Under the pieces are notes generated by a model. It was not told where the DNA came from, searched no databases, and saw nothing but the letters and a program-made list of their open reading frames with translations. This document shows, piece after piece, positions 10,211 to 24,619 of a DNA stretch of 64,000 nt (position 1 is the first letter of the stretch; the number at the start of each line of letters is the position of its first letter). The stretch covers positions 2,824,501 to 2,888,500 of the forward strand of contig NZ_CP087715.1 of the NCBI RefSeq assembly GCF_020991125.1. The letters run 5' to 3'. The stretch comes from Microbulbifer celer. Lineage in GTDB: Bacteria > Pseudomonadota > Gammaproteobacteria > Pseudomonadales > Cellvibrionaceae. The position numbers and the translations under genes are program-made.

Positions 10211-10623
10211 TACATCACCGAACGCTTAACGAAAGTTGTTTTTACAGGCAGCTTGGCCGCAGCGAGCTCAAAAGCTTCGCGAGCCAGATCTTCGGATACA
10301 CCTTCCATTTCATAAAGGACTTTACCCGGCTGGATCTGTGCCACCCAATATTCTACGTTACCCTTACCTTTACCCATTCGAACTTCGAGGGGCTTACTGG
10401 AAATGGGCTTGTCCGGAAACACACGAATCCAGATCTTACCGCCACGTTTTACGTGACGGGTCATCGCGCGACGAGCCGCTTCGATCTGACGCGCAGTAAT
10501 GCGCCCACGACCGATGGCCTTCAGGCCGAACTCGCCAAAGCTCACTTTAGAGCCGCGCTGGGAAAGACCGCGGTTGCGACCCTTCTGTACCTTGCGGAAT
10601 TTTGTACGCTTTGGTTGTAGCAT
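10210..10623 (-). CDS. rplP: 50S ribosomal protein L16
   Basis: L16, 137 residues, near the A-site tRNA elbow. [19 protein letters not shown] and [14 protein letters not shown] are diagnostic. The arginine in the GKGKGN loop region and the rest of the core are as expected. Eleven bases after rpsC. Confidence 0.98.
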   Translation of the reverse strand: MLQPKRTKFRKVQKGRNRGLSQRGSKVSFGEFGLKAIGRGRITARQIEAARRAMTRHVKRGGKIWIRVFPDKPISSKPLEVRMGKGKGNVEYWVAQIQPGKVLYEMEGVSEDLAREAFELAAAKLPVKTTFVKRSVM

Positions 10624-10634
10624 CTGCGCACCCC

Positions 10635-11315
10635 TTACTTAGCAGCTTTTTTGCGGGTCTTCGCAGGCTTTTCTTCGGGGATCTCGTCGCCGATGACTTC
10701 GCCTTTGAAAATCCAAACTTTCACACCGATGATGCCGTATGTCGTACTGGCTTCAGCAGTGTTGTAATCGATGTTCGCACGCAGGGTGTGCAGCGGCACA
10801 CGGCCTTCGCGGTACCATTCAGTCCGGGCAATTTCGGCACCGCCGAGACGACCACCAACCTGAATCTTGATACCTTCAGCGCCCTGGCGCATAGCATTCT
10901 GTACCGCACGCTTCATAGCGCGACGGAACATCACACGACGCTCCAGCTGCTGAGCAACGTTCTGGGCTACCAGGGCAGCGTCCAGATCCGGCTTGCGTAC
11001 TTCCTCGATGTCGATGTGCACCGGCACACCCATCTTGGCGCTAACCTCGTTGCGCAGACGTTCTACGTCTTCACCTTTCTTACCGATCACGATGCCCGGA
11101 CGCGCAGTGTGAATAGTCACACGAGCGGTGTTGGCCGGACGCTCAATCTCGATACGGCTCACGGAAGCGTGGGCCAGTTTTTTGCGAATGAATTCGCGAA
11201 CTTTCAGATCCGTGTACAGCTTGTCTGCGTACTCGTCACTGCCGGCATACCAAACAGAGGTATGCTTTTTAACGATACCCAGACGAATGCCGGTAGGATT
11301 TACTTTTTGTCCCAT
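10635..11315 (-). CDS. rpsC: 30S ribosomal protein S3
   Basis: S3, 226 residues, part of the mRNA entry helicase ring. [16 protein letters not shown], a KH type II domain ([17 protein letters not shown]) and the C-terminal domain ([21 protein letters not shown]) are visible; it ends in a lysine-rich tail. Confidence 0.98.
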   Translation of the reverse strand: MGQKVNPTGIRLGIVKKHTSVWYAGSDEYADKLYTDLKVREFIRKKLAHASVSRIEIERPANTARVTIHTARPGIVIGKKGEDVERLRNEVSAKMGVPVHIDIEEVRKPDLDAALVAQNVAQQLERRVMFRRAMKRAVQNAMRQGAEGIKIQVGGRLGGAEIARTEWYREGRVPLHTLRANIDYNTAEASTTYGIIGVKVWIFKGEVIGDEIPEEKPAKTRKKAAK

Positions 11316-11334
11316 GGTTGTCTCGCCTGCTCTC

Positions 11335-11667
11335 TTATTTCTCGGCTACTTTCACAGTAATGTGACAAGTACGCTTCAGAATACGATCAGCACGACCTTT
11401 CGCGCGCGGTTTGATGCGCTTCATGGTCATACCCTCATCCACGAAGATGGTGGAAACTTTCAGTTCGTCAACGTCGGCACCTTCGTTGTGCTCGGCATTG
11501 GCGATTGCGGATTCCAGAACCTTCTTGACGATCGCAGCACCTTTCTTGTGACTGAAGGCCAGAACGTCCAGGGCTTCCTCGACACCTTTGCCGCGAATCT
11601 GATCAGCTACCAGACGCGCCTTTTGTGCCGACAGACGAGCACCGCGTAATTTTGCTTGTACTTCCAT
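11335..11667 (-). CDS. rplV: 50S ribosomal protein L22
   Basis: L22, 110 residues. Its extended beta-hairpin lines the peptide exit tunnel and is where macrolide-resistance mutations occur. [21 protein letters not shown] and [19 protein letters not shown] look wild type. Confidence 0.98.
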   Translation of the reverse strand: MEVQAKLRGARLSAQKARLVADQIRGKGVEEALDVLAFSHKKGAAIVKKVLESAIANAEHNEGADVDELKVSTIFVDEGMTMKRIKPRAKGRADRILKRTCHITVKVAEK

Positions 11668-11682
11668 CTCTATAACCTCGGC

Positions 11683-11961
11683 TTAGCGCTTCTTCGCTTT
11701 CTTGTCCGCAGCGTGGCCGCGGTAAGTGCGGGTAGCCGCGAATTCACCCAGTTTATGGCCAACCATTTCTTCGTTGACCAATACGGGCACGTGTTGACGA
11801 CCGTTGTGAACGGCAATCGTCAGGCCCACCATCTCCGGCATAACCATCGAACGGCGAGACCAGGTTTTAATCGGTCGACGATCATTTTTTTCGATCGCCG
11901 CCTCCACCTTTTTGATCAAATGCAGATCAATAAAGGGACCTTTCTTTAATGAGCGTGGCAC
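11683..11961 (-). CDS. rpsS: 30S ribosomal protein S19
   Basis: S19, 92 residues, 30S head protein contacting L5 and t[22 protein letters not shown] and [23 protein letters not shown] are diagnostic; basic C-terminus KKAKKR. Confidence 0.98.
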   Translation of the reverse strand: MPRSLKKGPFIDLHLIKKVEAAIEKNDRRPIKTWSRRSMVMPEMVGLTIAVHNGRQHVPVLVNEEMVGHKLGEFAATRTYRGHAADKKAKKR

Positions 11962-12015
11962 TTTAGATTCCTCTTTAGCTGCTCACACATCGCGCGGCTA
12001 CTCTCTATAAGAGAA

Positions 12016-12840
12016 TTACTTGCCGCGACGACGTACAATCATGTTGTCGGTGCGCTTGTTCTTACGCGTTTTCTTACCCTTGGTCGGAACACCCCAAGGC
12101 GTCACAGGGTGACGACCACCAGAGGTACGACCTTCACCACCACCGTGCGGGTGGTCTACCGGGTTCATCGCCACACCGCGAACGGTCGGGCGAACACCGC
12201 GCCAGCGTTTGGCACCAGCTTTACCCAGCTTGCGCAGGCTGTGCTCAGAGTTGCTCACTTCACCCAGGGTGGCGCGGCACTCGGACAGAACTTTACGCAT
12301 TTCACCAGAACGCAGACGGATAGTCGCGTACTGACCTTCACGGGCAACCAGCTGTACAGAGGTACCGGCAGAGCGGGCCAACTGAGCACCTTTACCAGGC
12401 TTCAGCTCGATCGCGTGAATCACGGAACCGACCGGGATGTTACGCAGCGGCAAAGTGTTACCCACTTTGATCGGCGCAGCGTCACCGGACTGGACCTTGT
12501 CACCAGCTTTCAGGTGCTTCGGCGCAAGAATGTAACGACGCTCACCGTCGGCGTAACAAACCAGAGCGATATGCGCGCTGCGGTTCGGATCGTATTCCAG
12601 GCGCTCAACGGTGGCCGGAATGCCATCTTTGTTGCGCTTGAAATCCACTACGCGGTAGTGATGCTTGTGACCACCACCAATGTGGCGAGTGGTGATGCGA
12701 CCGTTGTTGTTACGACCACCGGACTTGGACTTCTTCTCCAGCAACGGCGCGTAAGGAGCACCCTTGTGCAGGTCAGCGTTGACAACCTTGACCAGGTGAC
12801 GACGGCCGGCAGAGGTCGGTTTTGATTTTACAATAGCCAT
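12016..12840 (-). CDS. rplB: 50S ribosomal protein L2
   Basis: L2, 274 residues, needed for subunit association and peptidyl transferase function. The conserved loop [20 protein letters not shown] carries the histidine that corresponds to E. coli His229. [13 protein letters not shown] at the start and NMIVRRRGK at the end are typical. Confidence 0.98.
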   Translation of the reverse strand: MAIVKSKPTSAGRRHLVKVVNADLHKGAPYAPLLEKKSKSGGRNNNGRITTRHIGGGHKHHYRVVDFKRNKDGIPATVERLEYDPNRSAHIALVCYADGERRYILAPKHLKAGDKVQSGDAAPIKVGNTLPLRNIPVGSVIHAIELKPGKGAQLARSAGTSVQLVAREGQYATIRLRSGEMRKVLSECRATLGEVSNSEHSLRKLGKAGAKRWRGVRPTVRGVAMNPVDHPHGGGEGRTSGGRHPVTPWGVPTKGKKTRKNKRTDNMIVRRRGK

Positions 12841-12854
12841 TGTAACTGTCCCCT

Positions 12855-13151
12855 TTACTCAGCAGCTTCAAAGTTGATGTCGCTGCCCTCGGCCAGACGA
12901 ACGTAGGCTTTTTTCCAGTCGTTACGCTGGCCCATGCCGTAGCGAGTACGTTTGGTTTTGCCTTTAACGTTCACGGTGCGAACCTGCTCAACAGATACAT
13001 TGAACAGCTTTTCTACCGCGGCCTTGATCTCAGCCTTGGAAGCGTCGGTGGTTACCTTGAACACTACCTGGTTGGCGACATCCGCCAGCACAGCAGCTTT
13101 CTCGGAAATTACCGGGCCCAGCAGGACTTTGTAAATTCGCTCTTGGTTCAT
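12855..13151 (-). CDS. rplW: 50S ribosomal protein L23
   Basis: L23, 98 residues, docking site for trigger factor and SRP at the tunnel exit. [19 protein letters not shown] and [21 protein letters not shown] are diagnostic. Its start overlaps the rplD stop by 4 bases (ATGA), indicating coupled translation. Confidence 0.98.
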   Translation of the reverse strand: MNQERIYKVLLGPVISEKAAVLADVANQVVFKVTTDASKAEIKAAVEKLFNVSVEQVRTVNVKGKTKRTRYGMGQRNDWKKAYVRLAEGSDINFEAAE

Positions 13152-13762
13152 CCCAGCACCTCATCAATTTTCTTCAGTGCAGAAACGGTAACCACGACCT
13201 TGTCAAAGCGAATCAGGCTTACCGGATCGATACCCTGTACATCGCGAACATCGATCTTGTGCAGATTGCGTGCGGCCAGGTAGAGGTTTTCATTGACCTC
13301 TTCGGTCACGATCAACGCTTCTGACAGATCGTACTGGGCAAGCTTGGTTACCAGCTGCTTGGTTTTCGGCGCTTCCACGTCGAAAGACTCAACAACAACC
13401 AGGCGCTCCTGACGAGCCAGCTCAGAGAGAATGCAGCGCAGTGCAGCGCGGTACATTTTCTTGTTCAGCTTAACGCTGTGATCACGCGGTTCAGCAGCGA
13501 AAGTTACGCCACCGGAGCGCCACAGCGGGCTGCGGATGGTGCCAGCACGAGCGCGACCGGTACCTTTTTGGCGCCAAGGCTTCTTGCCGCCACCGGAAAC
13601 CGCAGCGCGGTTTTTCTGGGCCTTGGTGCCCTGGCGCGCGCCAGCCATGTAGGCGACGACGGCCTGGTGTACCAGGTCCTGGTTGAACTCACGACCGAAA
13701 GCCACTTCAGAGACAGCTACAGTGCCTTTGGCGCCTTCGGGAGTAGCGATATTCAGTTCCAT
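13148..13762 (-). CDS. rplD: 50S ribosomal protein L4
   Basis: L4, 204 residues. Besides its structural role at the exit tunnel, L4 represses the S10 operon in E. coli through the rpsJ leader. The extended loop [28 protein letters not shown] is present and intact. Confidence 0.98.
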   Translation of the reverse strand: MELNIATPEGAKGTVAVSEVAFGREFNQDLVHQAVVAYMAGARQGTKAQKNRAAVSGGGKKPWRQKGTGRARAGTIRSPLWRSGGVTFAAEPRDHSVKLNKKMYRAALRCILSELARQERLVVVESFDVEAPKTKQLVTKLAQYDLSEALIVTEEVNENLYLAARNLHKIDVRDVQGIDPVSLIRFDKVVVTVSALKKIDEVLG

Positions 13763-13780
13763 ATCTAATTACCCTCAGAC

Positions 13781-14416
13781 TTAGGCTTTCACAGCCGGAC
13801 GAACGATCACGTTGCCACCCGGAGCTCCGGGAACAGCGCCTTTAACCAGCAGCAGGTTGCGCTCGGCATCCACACGAACCACTTCCAGGTTTTGCGTAGT
13901 TACACGCTCCGCACCCATGTGGCCGGCCATCTTCTTGCCTTTCCACACACGACCAGGAGTCTGGCACTGACCGATAGAACCGGGTGCGCGGTGAGACAGG
14001 GAGTTACCGTGAGTAGCATCCTGCATGCGGAAGTTCCAGCGTTTGATACCGCCCTGGAAACCTTTACCTTTGGAAGTGCCGGTTACGTCAATCTTCTGGC
14101 CAGCTTCAAAGCTTGCAACAGTGATTTCAGAACCGATTTCGAAGGACTCTTCAGAACCGTCAGTACGCAGTTCAAAAAGAGCAGAGCCAGCCTCAGTGTT
14201 GGCTTTGGCGAAGTGGCCCGCTTGGGGCTTGGAGACACGGGAAGCCTTACGAGCACCCACAGTTACCTGTACTGCGGAGTAGCCGTCAGTTTCCTGAGTT
14301 TTCACCTGAGTGACGCGATTCGGAGCTACCTCGATAACAGTTACCGGGATAGAAGCGCCATCTTCGGTGAAGATGCGAGTCATGCCGCTCTTGCGGCCGA
14401 CAATACCTATAGTCAT
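13781..14416 (-). CDS. rplC: 50S ribosomal protein L3
   Basis: L3, 211 residues, reaches toward the peptidyl transferase centre. [17 protein letters not shown] at the start and the [18 protein letters not shown] block identify it; the [16 protein letters not shown] loop contains the glutamine that is methylated in E. coli. A 110-base spacer separates it from rpsJ. Confidence 0.98.
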   Translation of the reverse strand: MTIGIVGRKSGMTRIFTEDGASIPVTVIEVAPNRVTQVKTQETDGYSAVQVTVGARKASRVSKPQAGHFAKANTEAGSALFELRTDGSEESFEIGSEITVASFEAGQKIDVTGTSKGKGFQGGIKRWNFRMQDATHGNSLSHRAPGSIGQCQTPGRVWKGKKMAGHMGAERVTTQNLEVVRVDAERNLLLVKGAVPGAPGGNVIVRPAVKA

Positions 14417-14526
14417 CTTTTCAACCTCTCAGTGCACGGGGCTTTAACCCACTGCGGCCGCCCAATCTCAGAGCGTTACACTACCCAGACCTTTTTCGCC
14501 TGGGATTCGGTGGTTAGTTTGTAGTG

Positions 14527-14838
14527 TTAGCCGAGACTAATCTGAACCTCTACACCGGCCGCCAGATCGAGCTTCATCAGCGCGTCAACGGTTTTTTCGG
14601 TGGGTTCAACAATGTCCAGCAAACGCTTGTGAGTACGAATCTCGTACTGGTCGCGCGCGTCTTTGTTGACGTGCGGAGAAATCAGCACGGTGTACTTCTC
14701 TTTACGAGTCGGCAGCGGAATGGGGCCACGAACTTGGGCACCGGTGCGCTTGGCCGTCTCGACGATCTCCTGTGTAGACGCGTCAATCAGCTTGTGATCG
14801 AAGGCCTTCAGGCGAATTCGGATGCGTTGACCCTGCAT
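14527..14838 (-). CDS. rpsJ: 30S ribosomal protein S10 (NusE)
   Basis: S10, 103 residues. It is a 30S head protein and also the NusE antitermination factor that links NusG to the ribosome. [47 protein letters not shown] are diagnostic. First gene of the S10 operon, with its own strong promoter 75-105 bases upstream. Confidence 0.98.
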   Translation of the reverse strand: MQGQRIRIRLKAFDHKLIDASTQEIVETAKRTGAQVRGPIPLPTRKEKYTVLISPHVNKDARDQYEIRTHKRLLDIVEPTEKTVDALMKLDLAAGVEVQISLG

Positions 14839-14872
14839 GGAATCAAACTCCAGTTGTAAATCTAAAGAACGT

Positions 14873-14905
14873 CCTTTTACGCAGCCCCGAGGGCGGGCGA
14901 AAAGG
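14873..14905 (-). promoter_or_regulatory. Leader hairpin of the S10 operon
   Basis: Arms CCTTTT (14873-14878) and AAAAGG (14900-14905), extended by a GCG/CGC pairing with one bulge and a GC-rich top, occupy most of the short leader. In E. coli the S10 leader binds L4 for autogenous control. The structure is seen; the L4 role is inferred from position. Confidence 0.45.
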
Positions 14906-14912
14906 AGCGCGA

Positions 14913-14941
14913 AGTCTACGGGTGATTTTTTGGCCTGTCAA
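14913..14941 (-). promoter_or_regulatory. Sigma-70 promoter of the S10 operon
   Basis: On the minus strand TTGACA (14936-14941), a 17-base spacer and TAGACT (14913-14918). The bases after the -10 are GC rich (TCGCGC), as in promoters under stringent control. The predicted leader is about 68 nt. Confidence 0.75.
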
Positions 14942-15036
14942 CTCCCGGACAGGATTATTCCATTGGCCCTTCGAGCAGCGGCGACGCGAACCTACACTTC
15001 AGAAACACCCCACAACAACCCCAGGAGGTAGCCGAT

Positions 15037-15513
15037 ATGAACATGGCCTCCACAGTCAGTCAGTTTCTTGATGACCACTCGGTGCGCTACCGCATCATCC
15101 CCCACGCACATAGCGCCACCAGCCGGGAAACCGCCCACAAGGCCGATGTGCGCGAGGATCGAATCGCCAAGGCAATCATCCTGAAGGATGAGCGGGGTAT
15201 GGTGATGACCATTATTCCCGCCAGCGCCAGCCTGAACATGCGGGCAGTCCGCGACGAAACAGGACGTAATCACCTGGAAATGGCAGATGAGGCCGACTTT
15301 GCCACCCTCTTTGATGACTGCGAAGTCGGTGCAGTACCCGCGCTAGGCCCGGCATACGGGCTCATCACCCTGGTAGATTCCGACCTGGAAGAGCGAGACA
15401 CCATCTACCTCGAGGCGGGCAACCATGAAGAGCTGGTCGCCCTGGACGGGCGCGACTTCGACCAACTCCTGCACAACTGTCGCCACTGCAACCTGACCAG
15501 AGACTGGATCTGA
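15037..15513 (+). CDS. YbaK/ProX-type aminoacyl-tRNA editing protein
   Basis: 158 residues matching the YbaK/aminoacyl-tRNA synthetase-associated fold, which deacylates mischarged tRNAs in trans. Visible are the N-terminal histidine-rich strand (YRIIPHAHSATSRET), a lysine in AKAIILKDERG where the family keeps its catalytic lysine, and ALGPAYGLITLVD. It ends with a CxxC pair (NCRHCN), which is not typical of the short editing proteins. A perfect AGGAGGT precedes the ATG by 7 bases. The gene is encoded on the opposite strand to all its neighbours and sits between tuf and rpsJ, where most relatives have nothing. Which tRNA it edits cannot be told from sequence. Confidence 0.75.
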   Translation: MNMASTVSQFLDDHSVRYRIIPHAHSATSRETAHKADVREDRIAKAIILKDERGMVMTIIPASASLNMRAVRDETGRNHLEMADEADFATLFDDCEVGAVPALGPAYGLITLVDSDLEERDTIYLEAGNHEELVALDGRDFDQLLHNCRHCNLTRDWI

Positions 15514-15550
15514 CAAACCGGCACCGCCGGACAGCTGAAAAGCAACCACA

Positions 15551-15582
15551 AAAAAAAGCCGCAGTGTTTCCACTGCGGCCTT
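15551..15582. terminator. Bidirectional terminator between the YbaK-type gene and tuf
   Basis: Stem GCCGCAGTG (15558-15566) and CACTGCGGC (15571-15579) with loop TTTC. The minus strand has seven Ts after the stem, ending the str operon after tuf; the plus strand has a weaker CTTTCT end for the convergent gene. Confidence 0.9.
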
Positions 15583-15607
15583 TCTGCAGTCAGATCAGAA
15601 GTAAAGA

Positions 15608-16801
15608 TTACTCGATGATCTTGGCTACAACGCCGGCACCTACGGTACGGCCACCTTCGCGAACCGCGAAGCGCAGACCTTCTTCCATGGCGATCGGCGC
15701 GATCAGAGTAACAGTCATCTGAACGTTGTCGCCCGGCATTACCATTTCGGTACCTTCCGGCAGCTCACACGCACCGGTTACGTCGGTGGTACGGAAGTAG
15801 AACTGCGGACGGTAGCCCTTGAAGAACGGGGTGTGACGACCACCTTCATCCTTGGACAGTACGTACACTTCCGCTTCGAACTTGGTGTGCGGGGTGATGG
15901 TACCCGGCTTCGCCAGCACCTGACCACGCTCAACTTCGTCACGCTTGGTGCCACGCAGCAGCGCACCAATGTTCTCACCTGCACGACCTTCGTCCAGCAG
16001 CTTGCGGAACATCTCAACACCAGTACAGGTGGTCTTGGTGGTGTCTTTGATACCGACGATTTCGATTTCGTCGCCAGTGTTCAGTACGCCACGCTCTACA
16101 CGACCGGTTACTACGGTACCGCGACCAGAGATGGAGAATACGTCTTCGATCGGCATCAGGAACGGCTGATCTACCGCACGCTCCGGCTCCGGGATGTACT
16201 CGTCCAGGGTTTCTACCAGCTTCTTGACTGCGGTAGTGCCCATCTCGTTGTCGTCTTTGCCTTCCAGCGCCATCAGCGCGGAACCGGTGATGATCGGGGT
16301 GTCGTCACCCGGGAACTCGTACTGGTCCAGAAGTTCGCGAACTTCCATCTCTACCAGTTCCAGCAGCTCTTCGTCGTCGACCATGTCGGCTTTGTTCAGG
16401 AATACCACGATGTACGGTACACCTACCTGACGAGACAGCAGGATGTGCTCACGCGTCTGCGGCATGGGGCCGTCAGCTGCGGAACAAACCAGGATAGCGC
16501 CGTCCATCTGAGCAGCACCGGTGATCATGTTCTTAACGTAGTCGGCGTGTCCCGGGCAGTCTACGTGCGCGTAGTGACGGGTCGGGGACTCGTATTCAAC
16601 GTGAGAGGTGGCGATGGTGATACCGCGCTCACGCTCTTCCGGTGCGTTATCGATACCGGCGAACTCAACCGCGGCGCCGCCCCACACTTCCGCACATACG
16701 CGAGTCAGCGCTGCGGTCAGGGTAGTTTTACCGTGGTCAACGTGACCGATGGTGCCCACGTTTACGTGGGGCTTGGAACGTTCAAACTTTTCTTTTGCCA
16801 C
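15608..16801 (-). CDS. tuf: Elongation factor Tu (copy in the str operon)
   Basis: EF-Tu, 397 residues, the GTPase that delivers aminoacyl-tRNA. G1 GHVDHGKTT (about 19-27), G3 DCPGH, G4 NKAD, then beta-barrel domains 2 and 3. The start is a GTG ending at 16801: GAGGA lies 8 bases upstream, the length equals the second copy, and a TTG two codons earlier is too close to that site. Compared with the copy at 32901 it differs at residue 2 (Ala versus Gly) and residue 185 (Asn versus Ser); otherwise the proteins appear identical. Last gene of rpsL-rpsG-fusA-tuf. Confidence 0.97.
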   Translation of the reverse strand: MAKEKFERSKPHVNVGTIGHVDHGKTTLTAALTRVCAEVWGGAAVEFAGIDNAPEERERGITIATSHVEYESPTRHYAHVDCPGHADYVKNMITGAAQMDGAILVCSAADGPMPQTREHILLSRQVGVPYIVVFLNKADMVDDEELLELVEMEVRELLDQYEFPGDDTPIITGSALMALEGKDDNEMGTTAVKKLVETLDEYIPEPERAVDQPFLMPIEDVFSISGRGTVVTGRVERGVLNTGDEIEIVGIKDTTKTTCTGVEMFRKLLDEGRAGENIGALLRGTKRDEVERGQVLAKPGTITPHTKFEAEVYVLSKDEGGRHTPFFKGYRPQFYFRTTDVTGACELPEGTEMVMPGDNVQMTVTLIAPIAMEEGLRFAVREGGRTVGAGVVAKIIE

Positions 16802-16848
16802 TTTCAATGTCCTCTAGCTAAAAGAAGTTGAGTCTAATACCTAGTCAA

Positions 16849-18957
16849 TTAGGCCTTGTTTTTCGCGATGATCTCTTCAGCGACGTTCTTCGGCGCTTCC
16901 GCGTACTTCAGGAACTCCATGGAGTAAGTCGCACGGCCCTGAGTCGCAGAACGCAGATCAGTGGCGTAACCGAACATCTCGGCCAGCGGCACTTCCGCGT
17001 TCACAACCTTGCCAGAAGTACTCTCTTCCATACCCTGGATCAGACCACGACGACGATTGAGGTCACCGACCACGTCACCCATGTTCTCTTCTGGAGTAAC
17101 AACTTCCACCTTCATCATCGGCTCCAGCAGTACCGCACCGCCGACGTCAGCCAGCTTTTTGGTTGCCATAGAACCGGCGATCTTGAACGCCATCTCGTTG
17201 GAGTCCACATCGTGGTAGGAACCGTCGTACAGGGTAGCCTTCAGGCCCAGCAGCGGGTAGCCAGCCAGAACACCGTTCTGCATCTGCTCTTCCACACCTT
17301 TCTGAACCGCAGGAATGTATTCCTTCGGCACCACACCACCAACGATCTCGTTGACAAACTCCAGACCTTCCTCGGACTCGTCGCCAGACGGCTCGAAGCG
17401 GATCCACACGTGACCGTACTGACCGCGACCACCGGACTGACGCACAAACTTGCCTTCGATCTCGACGTTGTTACGGATAGCCTCGCGGTAGGCCACCTGC
17501 GGCTTACCGATGTTGGCTTCAACATTGAACTCACGACGCATGCGGTCAACGATGATGTCCAGGTGCAGCTCACCCATACCACCGATGATGGTCTGGCCGG
17601 ACTCTTCGTCAGTCTTAACACGGAAAGACGGATCTTCCTGAGCCAGCTTACCCAGTGCAACGCCCATTTTTTCCTGGTCGGCTTTGGATTTCGGCTCGAC
17701 GGCAACGTGAATTACCGGCTCCGGGAACTCCATGCGCTCGAGAACGATTTTCGAGTCTTCCGCACACAGGGTGTCACCAGTGGTCACATCCTTCAGGCCA
17801 ATCGCAGCAGCGATATCGCCCGCCAGCACTTCTTTGATCTCCTGACGGTCTTTGGAGTGCATCTGTACCATACGGCCGACACGCTCTTTCTTCTGCTTCA
17901 CGGAGTTATACACCGCGGTACCGCTCTCCAGCGTACCAGAGTAAACACGGAAGAAAGTCAGGGTGCCGACGAAGGGGTCGGTGGCGATCTTGAACGCCAG
18001 CGCGGAGAAAGGCGCACTGTCGTCCGCTTCGCGGGTCTCGACGGTCTCGTCCTTGTCCAGCAGGGTACCTTCGATCGCGCGTACTTCGGTAGGCGCCGGC
18101 AGGTATTCGATCACAGCGTCCAGCATGGCCTGTACGCCCTTGTTCTTGAAGGCAGACCCCCCCAGAACCGGGACGATCTCATTGGCCAGGGTACGCTGAC
18201 GGATAGCGCCCTTGATTTCCTCTTCAGTGAGCTCGCCCTCTTCGAGGTACTTTTCCATCAGCTCTTCTGTAGCTTCGGCCGCAGCTTCCACCAGGTACTC
18301 ACGCATTTCGTCACAGGTGTCCTGGAGCTCGGCGGGAATATCGCCGTACTCAAAGGTCATCCCCATGTCTTCTTCGTTCCACAGGATCGCCTTCATCTTG
18401 ATCAGGTCGACCACACCCTTGAACTCGTCTTCAGAGCCAATGGTCATCTGCAGCGGAACGGCGTTCGCGTTCAGACGGGTGCGCAGCTGATCGACAACCA
18501 TTTTGAAGTCGGCGCCGGCGCGGTCCATCTTGTTGACGAAGACCATGCGCGGCACTTCGTATTTGTTGGCCTGGCGCCAGACGGTCTCGGTCTGCGGCTG
18601 CACACCAGAGGAGCCACACAGAACAACCACGGCACCATCGAGTACACGCAGGGAGCGTTCTACTTCAATAGTGAAGTCAACGTGCCCGGGGGTGTCGATG
18701 ATGTTTACGCGGTGCTCCGGGAACTGCTGCTGCATTCCAGCCCAGAAACAGGTGGTTGCCGCAGAAGTAATGGTGATACCACGTTCCTGCTCCTGCTCCA
18801 TCCAGTCCATGGTGGCGGCGCCTTCGTGCACCTCACCGATCTTGTGGGACAGGCCAGTGTAGAAAAGTACGCGCTCGGTGGTGGTGGTTTTACCGGCGTC
18901 TACGTGGGCGCAGATACCGATATTACGATAGCGTTCGATAGGCGTTTTACGTGCCAC
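16849..18957 (-). CDS. fusA: Elongation factor G
   Basis: EF-G, 702 residues, translocation and ribosome-recycling GTPase. [29 protein letters not shown] opens domain I (G1), with DTPGHVDF and NKMDR following; domains II-V run to about 690. The start is taken as the GTG ending at 18957, preceded by GAGGA at 8 bases, which restores the family N-terminus; the frame is open for 8 more codons upstream. FQGDPD-like oddities are absent; it looks like the canonical translocase form. Confidence 0.97.
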   Translation of the reverse strand: MARKTPIERYRNIGICAHVDAGKTTTTERVLFYTGLSHKIGEVHEGAATMDWMEQEQERGITITSAATTCFWAGMQQQFPEHRVNIIDTPGHVDFTIEVERSLRVLDGAVVVLCGSSGVQPQTETVWRQANKYEVPRMVFVNKMDRAGADFKMVVDQLRTRLNANAVPLQMTIGSEDEFKGVVDLIKMKAILWNEEDMGMTFEYGDIPAELQDTCDEMREYLVEAAAEATEELMEKYLEEGELTEEEIKGAIRQRTLANEIVPVLGGSAFKNKGVQAMLDAVIEYLPAPTEVRAIEGTLLDKDETVETREADDSAPFSALAFKIATDPFVGTLTFFRVYSGTLESGTAVYNSVKQKKERVGRMVQMHSKDRQEIKEVLAGDIAAAIGLKDVTTGDTLCAEDSKIVLERMEFPEPVIHVAVEPKSKADQEKMGVALGKLAQEDPSFRVKTDEESGQTIIGGMGELHLDIIVDRMRREFNVEANIGKPQVAYREAIRNNVEIEGKFVRQSGGRGQYGHVWIRFEPSGDESEEGLEFVNEIVGGVVPKEYIPAVQKGVEEQMQNGVLAGYPLLGLKATLYDGSYHDVDSNEMAFKIAGSMATKKLADVGGAVLLEPMMKVEVVTPEENMGDVVGDLNRRRGLIQGMEESTSGKVVNAEVPLAEMFGYATDLRSATQGRATYSMEFLKYAEAPKNVAEEIIAKNKA

Positions 18958-18980
18958 AGTTGTATCCTCGATAAACGGCA

Positions 18981-19025
18981 AAAGGCAGCGCGACCCAAAT
19001 GAATACTCAGGTCCATGCTGCCTTT
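18981..19025 (-). promoter_or_regulatory. Stem-loop in the rpsG-fusA spacer
   Basis: Perfect 9-bp arms AAAGGCAGC (18981-18989) and GCTGCCTTT (19017-19025) with a 27-base loop, followed on the minus strand by TTTTGCCG-like bases shortly before the fusA start. It could attenuate or process the str mRNA. Confidence 0.4.
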
Positions 19026-19076
19026 CGGTATTAATTTCCGATGTTAATAATCATCAGACTCAGAAACGCCACTATC

Positions 19077-19547
19077 TTAGAAACGATAGTGAGAGAACGC
19101 CTTGTTGGCTTCTGCCATACGGTGGACGTCTTCACGCTTCTTGACCGCACCGCCCTTGTTCTGGGAAGCATCGATCATTTCGTTGGCGAGGCGCAGGGCC
19201 ATAGATTTTTCACCGCGCTTACGGGAGAAATCTACCAACCAACGCATTGCCAGCGCGGTACGGCGCGCAGGACGCACCTCTACGGGGACCTGGTAGGTCG
19301 CACCACCAACGCGGCGGGATTTCACTTCCACCATCGGCGCGATATTTTCCAGGGACTCTTCAAAAACCTCTACCGGATCTTTGTTCAGCTTTTCTGAAAC
19401 CAGATCCAGTGCACCGTACACGATACTTTCTGCCACAGACTTCTTGCCGCTGATCATGACATGGTTCATGAACTTGGCCAGTGTGACGTTCCCGAACTTG
19501 GGATCGGGCAGAATTTCGCGCTTGGCGACTACTCGTCTTCTTGGCAT
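19077..19547 (-). CDS. rpsG: 30S ribosomal protein S7
   Basis: S7, 156 residues, 16S rRNA assembly initiator for the head, and the str operon repressor in E. coli. [20 protein letters not shown] and [24 protein letters not shown] are diagnostic. In E. coli the S7 target lies between rpsL and rpsG; the equivalent 115-base spacer here (19548-19662) shows no strong hairpin by eye. Confidence 0.98.
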   Translation of the reverse strand: MPRRRVVAKREILPDPKFGNVTLAKFMNHVMISGKKSVAESIVYGALDLVSEKLNKDPVEVFEESLENIAPMVEVKSRRVGGATYQVPVEVRPARRTALAMRWLVDFSRKRGEKSMALRLANEMIDASQNKGGAVKKREDVHRMAEANKAFSHYRF

Positions 19548-19662
19548 GGGATTGCCTCTCTTCAGGGGTACTCTGAGACGCCGCCGTAAACAAAATACAT
19601 ATCGGCGAGCTCAGCCTTACTCCGGTTACTTCAATAAACCGAAACGCTAAATCGAGAAGGGA

Positions 19663-20037
19663 TTACCCCTTCGGACGCTTGGCACCGTACTTGGAACGGC
19701 CCTGCTTGCGATCGTTAACGCCGGCACAGTCAAGTGCACCGCGAACAGTGTGGTAGCGCACACCCGGCAGGTCTTTTACACGACCGCCGCGAATCAGCAC
19801 CACGCTGTGCTCCTGCAGGTTGTGGCCTTCACCACCGATGTACGAAGTTACTTCGTAACCGTTGGTCAGACGCACACGGCATACCTTACGCAGTGCAGAG
19901 TTCGGCTTCTTCGGTGTAGTGGTGTACACACGAGTGCAAACTCCACGACGCTGAGGGCTGGCCTGCAGAGCGGGAACGTCGCTTTTTTCGACTTTGCGTT
20001 TTCTCGGCTTACGAACCAACTGGTTGATCGTTGCCAT
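19663..20037 (-). CDS. rpsL: 30S ribosomal protein S12
   Basis: S12, 124 residues, decoding-site protein. [18 protein letters not shown] and [17 protein letters not shown] contain the lysines that are changed in streptomycin-resistant mutants, and both are wild type here. First gene of the str operon, with a near-consensus promoter upstream. Confidence 0.98.
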   Translation of the reverse strand: MATINQLVRKPRKRKVEKSDVPALQASPQRRGVCTRVYTTTPKKPNSALRKVCRVRLTNGYEVTSYIGGEGHNLQEHSVVLIRGGRVKDLPGVRYHTVRGALDCAGVNDRKQGRSKYGAKRPKG

Positions 20038-20161
20038 TAAAAATCACTCCAAAAATAAAACGCCCCCACCAATAACAGCAGTGAGGGCCTATCGTCAGTG
20101 CGCAATCGTATCCGGCCATCCGAAAACCGCCAGACGACTGCACCCCATTAGCGGGGGCCGC

Positions 20162-20190
20162 ATTCTATAAATGTCAGCGCCCCTAGTCAA
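20162..20190 (-). promoter_or_regulatory. Sigma-70 promoter of the str operon
   Basis: On the minus strand TTGACT (20185-20190), 17 bases, TAGAAT (20162-20167). A GC-rich discriminator (GCGGCCCC) follows the -10, the hallmark of growth-rate and ppGpp-controlled promoters. The leader to rpsL is about 115 nt and contains a GC-rich segment (GCCCTC...GAGGGC-like) near 20060-20090. Confidence 0.75.
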
Positions 20191-20238
20191 TCACCAACCG
20201 AAGTAAGTACTAACATCGGCTGTTGATTGCGATACACA

Positions 20239-20268
20239 GCCGACCGGTGGGCAGACCCACCGGTCGGC
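20239..20268 (-). terminator. Hairpin after rpoC
   Basis: Perfect 13-bp stem GCCGACCGGTGGG (20239-20251) and its complement (20256-20268) with a four-base loop, 7 bases past the rpoC stop. No T run follows, so it may be a 3'-end-stabilising structure or a Rho-assisted terminator. Confidence 0.6.
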
Positions 20269-20275
20269 GCTCGAC

Positions 20276-24505
<4,230 letters not shown>

Positions 24506-24619
24506 GGCCTTTCCTCCACTAGGGGGTAGTCAACCCGGCCAACTGCTTCTGGGGCCGGGAGCGCCGATGGTCTCTTCAGACCACCGGCCTCTGTCTACTA
24601 AATCCGATTGTTACCGGTC

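Noticed and set aside
16828..19002. 724-codon plus-strand open frame opposite fusA
   Set aside because: Complete antisense shadow of EF-G with no recognisable domain.
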